From positions 175,946-239,945 of the forward strand of contig CAVSBE010000006.1 in NCBI GenBank assembly GCA_963726135.1: a DNA stretch of 64,000 nucleotides, written 5' to 3'. The position numbers and the translations under genes were made by a program. Origin of the DNA: Bog-473 sp963726135 (lineage in GTDB: Bacteria > Actinomycetota > Acidimicrobiia > Acidimicrobiales > RAAP-2). Positions 27,362 to 35,605 of the stretch are shown here, piece after piece. The notes under the pieces are model-generated. The model ran no database searches. It saw only the letters and a list, made by a program, of their open reading frames with translations, and was not told the DNA's origin. Within the stretch, counting starts at the first letter, position 1. The number at the start of each line of letters is the position of its first letter.

Positions 27362-27524
27362 CCCGAAAAGTGGCCGAGTCTTTTTGCGACCTCTTTTCCC
27401 AGGTCACAGCGCTCCGGCTCCGCGATATTTAGATGAACTCCCTGTTCACTGTATGTTTCTGGCGCATTTCAGCATGAAACACCCAGGTCAAGAGGTTCTC
27501 GTATTACGCACAGCAGCACGTGTA

Positions 27525-28340
27525 TTAGGTCCCTGTGGAAAACACCATGGCCGCGGCGGCGGCCGTGCGCTCCTTGATCTCGTCGACGGTGCAGCCCTTG
27601 ACACCGGCGATCGCCTCACCCACGAACGGCAGGTACGACGGCTCGTTGGCGCGGCCGCGATGGGGCACGGGCGCAAGGAACGGGCTGTCCGTCTCGACGA
27701 GCAAATGGTCGACCGGGCACCGCGCCGCCGCCTCGCGCACGTTGGTGGCGTTCTTGAACGTCACGATGCCGCTGAACGAGACGTACATGCCCGCGCGCAG
27801 GCACCGGTCGACCTCGTCCGGCCCGCCGGTGAAGCAGTGCAGCACCGTGCGCTCGGGAACACCTTCGGCGTCGAGCACGTCGAAGAGGTCTGCCCACGCG
27901 TCGCGGGCGTGGATCACCAGCGCCAGCCCGTACGCGTGCGCCAGCGCGATCTGGGCCGCGAACGCGGCGCGTTGCGCGGTGCGCGGCGAGTGCTCGTAGT
28001 AGTAGTCCAGCCCGCACTCACCGACCGCGACGACCGCGCCGTCGCCGGCGGCGAGCTCGCGCGCCAACAGGCCCGCCACCGCGTCCACGCCCTCGCTGGC
28101 CTCGTGCGGGTGCAGCCCGACGGACGCCCAGGCCCGCGGTGGCAACCCCGCTCCGGCCGTCGCACGCGCCACGGCCACCGCCTGCCGCGAGGTCTCCGCG
28201 CCGGTCCCGATGCACACGAGCCGGTCGATGCCGGCGGTGCGGGCCCGGTCCATGACGGAGTCCAGACCGGTGCCCCCGGCCTCGCTCCCGCCGAGATACT
28301 CCTCCTGCACATGGCAGTGGGAGTCGAACCAGCCCGCCAC
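27525..28340 (-). CDS. tatD: TatD-family metal-dependent deoxyribonuclease
   Basis: A 271-residue TIM-barrel hydrolase. It has the N-terminal metal pair FDSHCH, the metal Glu in VGECGLDYYYE, His in VIHARDAW, His in VLHCFTGG and the final VETDSPFLAP. TatD nucleases act on 3' ends of DNA in repair and DNA degradation. GTG at 28340 directly follows the metG stop, so the two are co-transcribed, as for Rv1007c-Rv1008 neighbours in mycobacteria. Length and all metal ligands are intact. Confidence 0.94.
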   Translation of the reverse strand: MAGWFDSHCHVQEEYLGGSEAGGTGLDSVMDRARTAGIDRLVCIGTGAETSRQAVAVARATAGAGLPPRAWASVGLHPHEASEGVDAVAGLLARELAAGDGAVVAVGECGLDYYYEHSPRTAQRAAFAAQIALAHAYGLALVIHARDAWADLFDVLDAEGVPERTVLHCFTGGPDEVDRCLRAGMYVSFSGIVTFKNATNVREAAARCPVDHLLVETDSPFLAPVPHRGRANEPSYLPFVGEAIAGVKGCTVDEIKERTAAAAAMVFSTGT

Positions 28341-28341
28341 G

Positions 28342-29892
28342 TCAGGCCTTGCGGCGGGGGAACAGGGGCTCCCCCTTCACCACCGCGGCCCCGCCGGCGT
28401 AGCCGCCCCATGCCGCGTCGGCCGGGAGCCGCGCCGTCGAAGGGTCTCCGGCCACGCCGATGCGGCGCCACACTTCGGCGGCCGTCGAGGGCATGGCCGG
28501 GGCGATCAGGACCGAGACGATGCGCAGCACCTCGAGCGCGTCGCCGAGCACGGCGTCGACGGCCGGCCCGGGCTCCATCTTCCAGGGCTCGGCGGCCTCG
28601 AGCTCGCCGTTGGCCGCGCCGATGAGCCGCCACGTCTCTTCGAGCGCCTCGTGCGGCGCCCAGCGGGCCCAGGCTTCCGTCGCCGCCTCGAGGACCCGGG
28701 CCGCCACGGGGGCGAGCTGGCTCGCCGGGGCGCAGGCGGGGCCGACCCCCTTGCACTTGGAGTGGACCACCGTCGTGACGCGCGACACGAGGTTGCCCAA
28801 GTTGTTGGCCAGGTCCGCGTTGTAGCGCGCCACGATGCCCTCGTAGGAGAAGTCGCCGTCCCCGCCGAGGGTCACGTCCCGCAACAGGTGGTAACGCAGC
28901 GGGTCGACGCCGAAGTCGTCGGCCAGCGCCAGTGGCGACACGTCGGTGATGTTGAGCGGCTCGGAGCCTTCGCCACCGGCCAGCCCGGCCGCGATCATCG
29001 TCTTGCCCAGCTTCTGTCCGCCCATCAGCAGGTAGCCGTGCACGAAGATCTCCTTCGGGGGCGCGATGTCCGCCGCCATGCACATGGCAGGCCACCAGAC
29101 GCAGTGGAACTTGAGGATGTCCTTGCCGATCAGGTGGTGGGCCGCGCCCCAGCGGGCCGCGAACACGGCCGGGTCGCTGCCGTACCCGGCGACCGTCAGG
29201 TAGTTGATGAGCGCGTCGTACCAGACATAGAAGACGTGCCCGGCGTCCCACGGCACCGGCACGCCCCAGGAGAAGGAGGTGCGGGTGATGGAGACGTCGC
29301 GCAGCCCTCCTCGGATGAACCCGAGCGCCTCGTTGCGCTTGGAGACGGGCCGGACGAAGTCGGGGTGGCCGTCGTAGTAGTCCAAGAGGCGCTGCTCGAA
29401 GGCGCTGAGCTTGAAGAAGTAGTTGTCCTCCTGCATCTCGACCACGGGGCGCCCGTGCACGGGGCAGTTGCCGTCGACCAGCTGGTCCTCGGTGTAGTAG
29501 TCCTCGCACGAGATGCAATACAGGCCCGAGTAGGGCGCAAGCTCGATGAACCCGTTGTCGTAGATCCGCTGCAGGAACTGCTGGACGACGGCATAGTGGC
29601 GCGGTTCGGTGGTGCGGATGAAGTCGTCGTAGGAGATGTCGAGACGCTGCCACGACTCCTTGAAGCGGGCTGATGTGCGGTCCGTCCAGTCCTTCGGAGT
29701 GGTCCCGTTGGCCTCGGCCGCCTCCACGATCTTGGCCCCGTGCTCGTCGGTGCCCGTCATGAACCACACGTCGTCTCCCAGCAGGCGGTGCCAGCGGGCC
29801 AACGCATCCGCGTTCACCGTCGTGTAGGCGGTGCCGACGTGCGGTGCGTCGTTCACGTAGTAGATCGGTGTGGTCAGGTAGTAGGGGGGCAC
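28342..29892 (-). CDS. metG: Methionyl-tRNA synthetase with atypical KMSKS loop
   Basis: A 516-residue class I synthetase charging tRNA-Met. It has the HIGH-like motif in YYVNDAPHVGTAYT, the zinc-type insert with CISCEDYYTEDQLVDGNCP, and VWYDALINYLTVAGY. At residues about 292-297, where family members have KMSKS, this protein reads QKLGKTMI, followed by a longer Gly/Glu stretch before the usual FGVDPLRYHLLRDV. Both lysines of the signature are retained. The start GTG 29892 gives PPYYLTTPIYY, the normal N-terminus. No C-terminal tRNA-binding extension is present. It runs directly into tatD. Confidence 0.95.
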   Translation of the reverse strand: MPPYYLTTPIYYVNDAPHVGTAYTTVNADALARWHRLLGDDVWFMTGTDEHGAKIVEAAEANGTTPKDWTDRTSARFKESWQRLDISYDDFIRTTEPRHYAVVQQFLQRIYDNGFIELAPYSGLYCISCEDYYTEDQLVDGNCPVHGRPVVEMQEDNYFFKLSAFEQRLLDYYDGHPDFVRPVSKRNEALGFIRGGLRDVSITRTSFSWGVPVPWDAGHVFYVWYDALINYLTVAGYGSDPAVFAARWGAAHHLIGKDILKFHCVWWPAMCMAADIAPPKEIFVHGYLLMGGQKLGKTMIAAGLAGGEGSEPLNITDVSPLALADDFGVDPLRYHLLRDVTLGGDGDFSYEGIVARYNADLANNLGNLVSRVTTVVHSKCKGVGPACAPASQLAPVAARVLEAATEAWARWAPHEALEETWRLIGAANGELEAAEPWKMEPGPAVDAVLGDALEVLRIVSVLIAPAMPSTAAEVWRRIGVAGDPSTARLPADAAWGGYAGGAAVVKGEPLFPRRKA

Positions 29893-29914
29893 CGCCGGTA
29901 GCGTACCGGCGCGC

Positions 29915-30814
29915 TCAGGCGTGGCCCGACGTTCCCTCTCGGCCGTCGACTGACGCACGGATGCGCAGCGCCGCCTCGTAGGCGCGCCGCCGTGGCACAC
30001 CGAGTGAGGCGGCCACACGATCGGCGACCTGGCGCGGTCCCGCCGCCGGGTCCTCACCCAGCGCGGCGCGTACCGCCGCGTCGACCTCGGCGTCGCCGGC
30101 CGGCGGCGGCGGGGGTGCCCCGCCGATCACCAGCACCACCTCCCCTCGCAGCTGCCGGGCCGCGAAGGCTGTCGCCGCGTCGCCGACCGGCCCTCGCCAG
30201 ACTTCCTCGTGCAGCTTGGTCAGCTCCCGTACCACGGCCACCGGCCGCTGCGGGTCGCTGGTCGCCAGCTCGGCCAGCGTCGCCGCGACGCGACCCGGCG
30301 CCTCGAGCACGACGCAGCTGCGCTCGTCCGCCATGAGCGTGGCGATGCGCCGGCGGCGCTCGGGGCCCCTGCGGGGCAGGAAGCCCTCCACGCAGAAGCG
30401 GTCGGCCGGAAGGCCGCTCACGACCAGCGCGCCGAGCACCGACGACGGGCCGGGCACCGTGCTGACCGTCTCGCCTCGCTCGGCCACTCGCGCCGCGAGC
30501 CAGGCACCGGGGTCCGAAATGCCCGGCGTCCCCGCGTCGCTGACCACGGCCACCGTCGCGCCGCCGGCCACGGCGGCCGCGACACGCTCGAGGCGGGCGG
30601 CCTCGTTGTGCCCGTGCAGCGAGAGCAGGCGGTCGCCATCGGGTCCGCTCGCCGTGATGCCCATGGCCGAGAGCAGCGCCCGGGTTCGGCGCGTGTCCTC
30701 GCAGCAGATGAGGTCCGCCGTCGACAGCACGGCACGGGCACGGGGGGAGAGGTCGCCCAGGTTCCCGATCGGCGTGGCCACCAGCACGAGTTGGCCCCGC
30801 CTCTCCCCGCTCAA
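29915..30814 (-). CDS. rsmI: 16S rRNA (cytidine1402-2'-O)-methyltransferase
   Basis: RsmI methylates C1402 in the decoding centre. The 299-residue protein has the N-terminal LVLVATPIGNLGDLSPRA, CEDTRRTRALLS, VVSDAGTPGISDPG and VPGPSSVLGALVVSGLP, all typical of the tetrapyrrole-methylase fold RsmI subgroup. A C-terminal helical part (ADRVAASLGVPRRRAYEAAL) completes it. A TTG start at 30814 overlaps the stop of the DUF192 gene (TTGA). It lies just downstream of the DUF192 gene and upstream of metG. Confidence 0.93.
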   Translation of the reverse strand: MSGERRGQLVLVATPIGNLGDLSPRARAVLSTADLICCEDTRRTRALLSAMGITASGPDGDRLLSLHGHNEAARLERVAAAVAGGATVAVVSDAGTPGISDPGAWLAARVAERGETVSTVPGPSSVLGALVVSGLPADRFCVEGFLPRRGPERRRRIATLMADERSCVVLEAPGRVAATLAELATSDPQRPVAVVRELTKLHEEVWRGPVGDAATAFAARQLRGEVVLVIGGAPPPPPAGDAEVDAAVRAALGEDPAAGPRQVADRVAASLGVPRRRAYEAALRIRASVDGREGTSGHA

Positions 30815-31173
30815 GGCCCGTCGCTCACTGCACCGTTCGCAACCTGGCGCACCTCGAGCTGGTCACCGACCCGCACGCCCCAACGCTCGAGCGAGCCGGC
30901 CTCCGCTTCGACGACGCTGCGGGCACTCCGCCCACCGGTGGCGACACGCCACGGCCTCAGCCGCGCCACACGCACGACGGTCAGGTCGACGGACAGGAAG
31001 GCGACGTCGATGGGGAACGTCATGCCCACCGTGTGCACGGTGCGTAGGCCCTCCACGTGGAGCGCGCCCTCACACCCGGTGCGCCCCCGCAGGGCCCCGC
31101 GCTCGGCCGACGAGTCGGTCATCTCGAGCGCGCACACCACGTCGCCGTCCCGAAGGAGCCATCCGGACCGCAT
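30811..31173 (-). CDS. DUF192 family protein
   Basis: A 120-residue single-domain protein. DUF192 features are the segment GLRTVHTVGMTFPIDVAFLS, followed by VVRVARLRPWRV and an Ala/Glu stretch SVVEAEAGSLERWGVRVGD. The function of the family is unknown. ATG at 31173 is preceded by TAGCCT seven bases earlier, so the mRNA is probably leaderless. It is the promoter-proximal gene of the DUF192-rsmI pair. No signal peptide is seen, unlike some secreted relatives. Confidence 0.87.
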   Translation of the reverse strand: MRSGWLLRDGDVVCALEMTDSSAERGALRGRTGCEGALHVEGLRTVHTVGMTFPIDVAFLSVDLTVVRVARLRPWRVATGGRSARSVVEAEAGSLERWGVRVGDQLEVRQVANGAVSDGP

Positions 31174-31180
31174 CCGAGTG

Positions 31181-31186
31181 AGGCTA
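31181..31186 (-). promoter_or_regulatory. -10 box of the DUF192-rsmI transcript
   Basis: TAGCCT on the minus strand ends seven bases before the ATG at 31173, which predicts a leaderless mRNA. Confidence 0.45.
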
Positions 31187-31227
31187 CCGGACGGCCTTTG
31201 GCGCTCCGCCGTGCCGCGAACCTGCGG

Positions 31228-32454
31228 TCAGGTGACCCAGTAGACCATGTGGAACAGCGTCTCGACGTAGATCGCAAGGGCGGCGACGGGCACGAGCACG
31301 GCCGCCACGAGCAGCAGGCTGCGGCGCGCCAGGTGCTCGAAGACCACGGCTGACACCAGGTAGACGCCGACGAGGCACCCGACGAAGCGGATCTCCCCGT
31401 CTGCCCACTGGTCCATCACCGAGAGGTTCAACAGCGTGCCCATGCCGAGGAGCAGCGCGGGGAGGGTCCAGCGACGATCACGCACGCACAGGCCGACGGC
31501 CAGGACGGCGGCGCCGACCGCCACCAGAGCGGCGGCGGCGTCCAAGAAGAAGATGAAGTGCCCCTCGGTGATGAGCGGGCCCGACCCCCCGCTGAGACCG
31601 GCGTAGCCGAGGTCACGGATCGTGACGTGGAGCGGGTACGTGACCTGGTCGTGCCAGAACGTCGAGCCGGCCTTCTCGAACTCAATGGGGCTCCCGAAGC
31701 GGGACCAGCAGAAAAGGCAGTACCCGATCAGACCGAGCTCGCTGACCAGCCCGTAGCCCACCGCCCACACGACCCGCCTGACGCCGCGCTCGGCCAGGAG
31801 GATGCCGACCACGACGATCACCCCCGCGAGCGCCCCCTGTGGCGTGACCGCACTCGCCGCACCGGCCAGCAGTGCCGCCACGAGCCAGCGCCGGTCCAGG
31901 CAGAAGCGGAGGCTCCACACAGTCAGGGCGACGAGCAGCGAGTCTGCGTACCCGGTCACGAAGAACACCGACGGGCTCCACGCGAACAACAGCGCGGCCG
32001 CGATGGCGCCGCGCCGCGACGACGTCAGCCGGGTCGCCACGTCGAAGATGCCCCAGACGGCGAAGGCGAACGCGGCCCATGCCACGGCGATCGTGGCATT
32101 CGGGAACCCCATAACCTCGCCGACTGTGTGGATCAGGAGGGGCTGCAGGGGGAAGAAGTTGGTATCGGGGGTCGACCTGTACCCGTGTTCGGCGAGCGCC
32201 AGGTAGTGGGCGGCATCCCAGTTGAGCAAGCCTGACGCGGGGCCGTGGACGGCCGGGCCGGCGGTGCCCACGGCGGCCGTGCGCTCCGTGATGGCCGACA
32301 GGACGAAGGCCACCGCCAGCCGCGGCACGGTGATCCACGCGACCACCGTGACCGTCGAGCGCCGACGCACGGCGCGGTGGCGTGGTGCGCTATGACGCCT
32401 GTCCCTCGGTGGTGCCTCCAGCGGCATGAATTCGTTTCCCAGGGTCGATGCCAT
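31228..32454 (-). CDS. PIG-V-like GT-C mannosyltransferase
   Basis: A 408-residue protein with about nine transmembrane helices. The first outer loop contains LLNWDAAHYLALAEHGY, with the WDA/H-type acidic motif of the PIG-V family, followed by TNFFPLQPLLIHTVGEVMG. PIG-V proteins transfer mannose from polyprenyl-phosphate-mannose; actinobacterial relatives act on cell-wall lipoglycans. The acceptor cannot be deduced. ATG 32454 or ATG 32427 could be the start. It is a single gene, convergent with nothing and downstream of no clear operon partner. Confidence 0.85.
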   Translation of the reverse strand: MASTLGNEFMPLEAPPRDRRHSAPRHRAVRRRSTVTVVAWITVPRLAVAFVLSAITERTAAVGTAGPAVHGPASGLLNWDAAHYLALAEHGYRSTPDTNFFPLQPLLIHTVGEVMGFPNATIAVAWAAFAFAVWGIFDVATRLTSSRRGAIAAALLFAWSPSVFFVTGYADSLLVALTVWSLRFCLDRRWLVAALLAGAASAVTPQGALAGVIVVVGILLAERGVRRVVWAVGYGLVSELGLIGYCLFCWSRFGSPIEFEKAGSTFWHDQVTYPLHVTIRDLGYAGLSGGSGPLITEGHFIFFLDAAAALVAVGAAVLAVGLCVRDRRWTLPALLLGMGTLLNLSVMDQWADGEIRFVGCLVGVYLVSAVVFEHLARRSLLLVAAVLVPVAALAIYVETLFHMVYWVT

Positions 32455-32558
32455 GGCGCGTGGGCTCAGGACCGCTCGGCGGGTCGTCCGATGCGCACGA
32501 TCGTCCGGTCCACCGGGCCACGGAGGTGACCGCGGCGGAGGCGCACCCGGGGTGGGTC

Positions 32559-32564
32559 TAACCT
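32559..32564 (+). promoter_or_regulatory. -10 box of the bL37 gene
   Basis: TAACCT ends nine bases before the ATG of the bL37 gene and resembles the TAGCCT in front of the bS22 gene. Confidence 0.4.
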
Positions 32565-32573
32565 GTCCCCCCC

Positions 32574-32657
32574 ATGTCGAAGCGAACGGTCAAGCGCAAG
32601 CTGCGCACCAAGAAGAAGGCGAACCACGGAAAGAAGCCGAACTGCGGCCGCGGCTGA
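32574..32657 (+). CDS. Large ribosomal protein bL37
   Basis: A 27-residue basic protein beginning MSKRTVKRKLRTKKKA and containing ANHGKKPN near the C-terminus. The KANHGKxPN ending is the hallmark of bL37, the tiny extra 50S protein described in mycobacterial ribosome structures. The C-terminal CGRG extends slightly beyond what I recall for mycobacteria. It stands alone between the mannosyltransferase and the glycerophosphodiesterase. It is far below usual gene-calling length. The match is by motif and size only. Confidence 0.85.
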   Translation: MSKRTVKRKLRTKKKANHGKKPNCGRG

Positions 32658-32695
32658 CGCCGGTGCGTGCGGCCCGGTGACCGACTCCCGGGCCT

Positions 32696-33589
32696 TCACG
32701 ACCCGTCCCAGGCGACGCCCCGGGACGCCAGCACGCCGCACAACGCCGTGGGCCGGTCCGAGATGATCCCGTCCACGCCGAGACCGACCAGGCGCTCCAT
32801 CGACTCGGTGTCGTTGACCGTCCAGACGTGCACCGCCTTGCCGGCGCGGTGCGCGGCCCCGACGAACCGTTCGTCCACCACCACCAGGTCCCCCTGACGT
32901 TCGGGCACCTGGAAGGCCACCGCGGCCAGGTCGGGTAGGTCCTCGCCTGCCTGCACGGCCCGCCAGGACTCGGCCGTGGCGATCGTGCCGGCCGACGTGG
33001 GGACGGTCGGGGCGAAGTGCCGGAAGGCGTCGGTCGCCGGGTCGAGGAACGACGCAACGATCACGTCGTTCGTGCGCCCGTACTCCGCCAGCAGGCGGGC
33101 GAGCGACTCCTCGTAGGGGGCGACGACGGGCGCTGTCTGCTTGATGTCCAGGTTCAGCACCACGCCGGGGAACCGTTCGAGGACCTCGCGCAGGGTGGCG
33201 ATGCCGAAGCTCGGGTCCGCCGGTGCCCGGCCTCGGAACGGGTAGTCCGCCGCCGGCCGGCCCGGCGTCACGTCGGCGCCGGGGATCCACCAGTAGGAGA
33301 AGTCCATCTCGCGCAGCTCGGCGAGCGTGAAGGAGGCGATCGTGCCCTGCCCCGCCGTGGTGCGATCCACGGTGGCGTCGTGGCACACCACGAGCTCGCC
33401 GTCCGCCGTCGCGTGCACGTCGAGCTCGATCCCCGTCGCCCCGGCCTCCAGGGCATGGGCGATGGCGTGGAGGGTCGACGACGGCGACTCCCACGCACCA
33501 CCCTGGTGTGCGTAGGCGATCACCCTGCGTTCGAGCCACACGGATGCCCCGCTCACCCGATCGACGGTAACAGCCGTGGCCCGGGGCAT
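32696..33589 (-). CDS. Glycerophosphodiester phosphodiesterase family protein
   Basis: A 297-residue TIM-barrel protein with AYAHQGGAWESPSSTLHA (catalytic His), GIELDVHATADGELVVCHD (metal Glu/Asp and second His), VVLNLDIKQ, and the C-terminal VHVWTVNDTESMERL and GVDGIISDRP. These enzymes cleave glycerophosphodiesters to glycerol 3-phosphate and alcohol. The usual HRG near the start is HQG here, a known tolerated variation in distant members or a sign of altered activity. No signal peptide is visible. The 5' end faces the next gene divergently (62-base gap). Confidence 0.88.
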   Translation of the reverse strand: MPRATAVTVDRVSGASVWLERRVIAYAHQGGAWESPSSTLHAIAHALEAGATGIELDVHATADGELVVCHDATVDRTTAGQGTIASFTLAELREMDFSYWWIPGADVTPGRPAADYPFRGRAPADPSFGIATLREVLERFPGVVLNLDIKQTAPVVAPYEESLARLLAEYGRTNDVIVASFLDPATDAFRHFAPTVPTSAGTIATAESWRAVQAGEDLPDLAAVAFQVPERQGDLVVVDERFVGAAHRAGKAVHVWTVNDTESMERLVGLGVDGIISDRPTALCGVLASRGVAWDGS

Positions 33590-33637
33590 TGGCCACCGCC
33601 GAACGGGGGGCGAGGCCGGGCCCCGCCGCGGCGGGCC

Positions 33638-33643
33638 TATCCT
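33638..33643 (+). promoter_or_regulatory. -10 box
   Basis: TATCCT ends eight bases before GTG 33652; probably a leaderless or very short-leader transcript. Confidence 0.4.
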
Positions 33644-33651
33644 CGTGCGGC

Positions 33652-34263
33652 GTGCTCGACCATCTGCTCGTCGACGTCATCGGCACCATCCGCGCCTCGT
33701 TCGACCGAGCGTTGCTCCAGCGGCAGGCCGTCGAGGAGCGATTCCAGGTCGACGTGTTCCTCGGTGACGTGTCCTGGGAGACCTCCTACAGCCTGCCGGG
33801 AGAGGAACAGCCCCCGCGGGTCCGCGCCGACGTTTCGGTCGACTGGCCGACCTGGAGCCAGACCTCGTACCGCAGCTGGTCCATCGGCGAGCCGCCCGAT
33901 GAGCTCCCCGAGGTCGTGATCGAGGTCGCCCTGCGGGTCCAGCGCATGGCCGAGGCCCCCGACACCGAGAAGGTCATGGCGGCCCTGCCGGTGACGGGCC
34001 CCTTGGGTGACCCGATGGACCTGGTCCGCACGGCGACCACCATCGAGCAGGTCCGCGCCGACCATGAGGGTCTCGACGACGCCCTCCGCTGGGCCGCCGA
34101 GGCGACCTACGAGGGCTCGCTCCGCTTCAGCGAGCACCAGCTGGAGGACCCGTCGACCATCTCCCCGGTCTTCGACGACCTCACCCGCTGGATCGCCTCC
34201 ACGCTGATCTCCCTGGCCGACCTGCCCTTCACCTTCCTGCCCCCCGGGGAGGACGACACCTGA
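33652..34263 (+). CDS. Conserved hypothetical protein upstream of SCO1-like lipoprotein
   Basis: A 203-residue soluble, acidic protein starting LDHLLVDVIGTIRASFDRAL. It has no signal peptide or transmembrane helix and no motif I recognise. The middle segment DVSWETSYSLPGEEQPPRV is beta-rich. The C-terminus is helical (DDLTRWIASTLISLADL). The stop codon overlaps the presumed CTG start of the SCO1-like gene, which suggests co-translation and a possible link to copper or redox functions. GTG 33652 is chosen from its position behind a -10 box. Confidence 0.7.
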   Translation: MLDHLLVDVIGTIRASFDRALLQRQAVEERFQVDVFLGDVSWETSYSLPGEEQPPRVRADVSVDWPTWSQTSYRSWSIGEPPDELPEVVIEVALRVQRMAEAPDTEKVMAALPVTGPLGDPMDLVRTATTIEQVRADHEGLDDALRWAAEATYEGSLRFSEHQLEDPSTISPVFDDLTRWIASTLISLADLPFTFLPPGEDDT

Positions 34264-35018
34264 CCCGACTGTCCCGCCGTCGGGTCCTGGTCACCGTCCT
34301 GGTCCTGGTCGTCGGCTCCCTCTTGGCCGCCTGCGGTTCGTCCGCGCCCGCCGCGCCAGCGCCGGGCCAGGGACTGGTGCTGAACCAGCCGACGCCGCAG
34401 CACGCCGCGCTGGTCGACCAGCAGGGACGTGCCGTGTCCCTGGCTGCGCTCAGGGGCAAGGTCGTCGTCCTCGCCCCGTTCCTCTCCCTGTGCCAGGACG
34501 AGTGCCCCGTCGTCACGGGCGCATTCATCGCGCTCGAGCGCGACCTGCGCTCCGCTGGGCTGGCGGACCGGGTGGTGTTCGTCGAGGCCACCGTCGACCC
34601 CGGGCGCGACAGCGTGGCCCGCCTGGCTGCCTACCAGAGGGAGTTCGGGGCGGATTGGGACCTCTGGACCGGCAGCCCGGCCGAAGTGGCCGCGTTCTGG
34701 AGGCCCTTCGGCGTCGCGTACCAGGTCGTCCCCGAGGGGCAGCCGGCCAAGATTGACTGGTTCACCGGCACGCCGCTCACCTACGACGTCGCGCACACCG
34801 ACGGCTACATCCTGATCGACCCCAACGGCCGGGAGCGCTTCGTCGACGCGGCGGCGCCCAACCTGAACGGAGAGCTCGCCCCCAAGCTGCCGCGCGCTGC
34901 TCGACGGCGGCGGCGTGCGCAACCTGCAGCACCCCCAGGGGCCCGACTGGACGACGGCCGACGCGCTGGCCTCCATCAGCTGGCTCCTCGGCACCAGCGT
35001 GCCCGCGAAGGATCATGA
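34260..35018 (+). CDS. SCO1/SenC-like lipoprotein (presumed CTG start, frameshifted near the end)
   Basis: A thioredoxin-fold SCO1-type protein. It has the lipobox LLAAC, the CxxxC metal/redox pair in LCQDECPVVTGAFIAL, VEATVDPGRDSVARL and HTDGYILIDPNGRERF with the conserved His. SCO1 proteins deliver copper to cytochrome oxidase or act as thiol-redox chaperones outside the membrane. The signal peptide (MTRLSRRRVLVTVLVLVVGS if initiated there) has no ATG, GTG or TTG before it, so CTG 34260, overlapping the previous stop, is the likely start. One extra C at 34890 breaks the frame. Correcting it restores a C-terminus of the type LQHPQGPDWTTADALASISW. The exact end is uncertain. Confidence 0.82.
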   Translation: MTRLSRRRVLVTVLVLVVGSLLAACGSSAPAAPAPGQGLVLNQPTPQHAALVDQQGRAVSLAALRGKVVVLAPFLSLCQDECPVVTGAFIALERDLRSAGLADRVVFVEATVDPGRDSVARLAAYQREFGADWDLWTGSPAEVAAFWRPFGVAYQVVPEGQPAKIDWFTGTPLTYDVAHTDGYILIDPNGRERFVDAAAPNLNGELAPKLPRAARRRRRAQPAAPPGARLDDGRRAGLHQLAPRHQRAREGS

Positions 35019-35605
35019 CGGGGGCGGGACCGCGCCGGACCGCCCTCGTCGTCCCGGCAGCGTTCGCCGGCCTCGCCCTGGCCCTGGCCGCCTGCGGCGG
35101 CTCGGGCGTGACGACACTGTCGGCGCCGCCGACCACCGACGCGTCGCTGACGCTCACGCTGCAGCGCTCTCCGGCCGGGCCGATCCTCGCCACCGGGGGC
35201 GGGAACACGCTCTACGACTTCGTGCCCGACACCCCGACGCACAGTGCCTGCGTCGACGACCGATGCGTCTTCCAGTGGCCTCCGCTCTTCGAATCCGGGC
35301 CCGTCCGGGTCGGCCAGGGCGTCGATCCCGCGCTGGTGGGCACCCTGCGGCGGCCCGACGGGTCCACGCAGCTCTCCTACGGCGGGCACCCGCTCTACAC
35401 CTACAACCTCGACGTGACGCCCGGCGTCGTGATGGGCCAGGGCATCGACCAGAACGGCGGGCTCTGGTACGTGATCGACGCGCACGGGAAGCAGATCACG
35501 ACGGGGTTCACGGTCAACAGCCCGAACCGACGGCAACGGTTGAGCCCGCCGGCGCCTCAGGTGTTGAAGCGGAACTCCACCACGTCGCCGTCGCGCATGA
35601 CGTAG
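35015..35605 (+). CDS. Secreted-repeat lipoprotein (COG4315 type)
   Basis: An exported lipoprotein with signal ALVVPAAFAGLALALAAC and lipobox LAAC. Two copies of the Lipoprotein_15 repeat follow: one around ILATGGGNTLYDFVPD with CVDDRCVFQWPPL, and one around LSYGGHPLYTYNLD. The function of the repeat is unknown, and homologues occur near redox and copper genes. The last 20 or so codons run antisense into ychF. One extra A near 35525 would instead end the protein at 35543, before ychF, so the true 3' end is probably 35543. ATG 35015 overlaps the in-frame stop of the SCO1-like gene. Confidence 0.8.
   Translation: MTGAGPRRTALVVPAAFAGLALALAACGGSGVTTLSAPPTTDASLTLTLQRSPAGPILATGGGNTLYDFVPDTPTHSACVDDRCVFQWPPLFESGPVRVGQGVDPALVGTLRRPDGSTQLSYGGHPLYTYNLDVTPGVVMGQGIDQNGGLWYVIDAHGKQITTGFTVNSPNRRQRLSPPAPQVLKRNSTTSPSRMT

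Noticed and set aside
27390..27412. Stem GACCT/AGGTC as an intrinsic terminator
   Set aside because: The T/A-runs are on the wrong sides of the stem for termination on either strand.
27288..27524. A c-di-AMP (ydaO-type) riboswitch in front of the RlpA-like wall gene
   Set aside because: Such switches are common before actinobacterial wall hydrolase genes, but the conserved core could not be recognised. Only simple stems are visible, so a covariance search would be needed.
28018..29767. Arg/Pro/Gly-rich long frames on both strands over tatD and metG
   Set aside because: They overlap complete, well-conserved genes and have no homology-like features.
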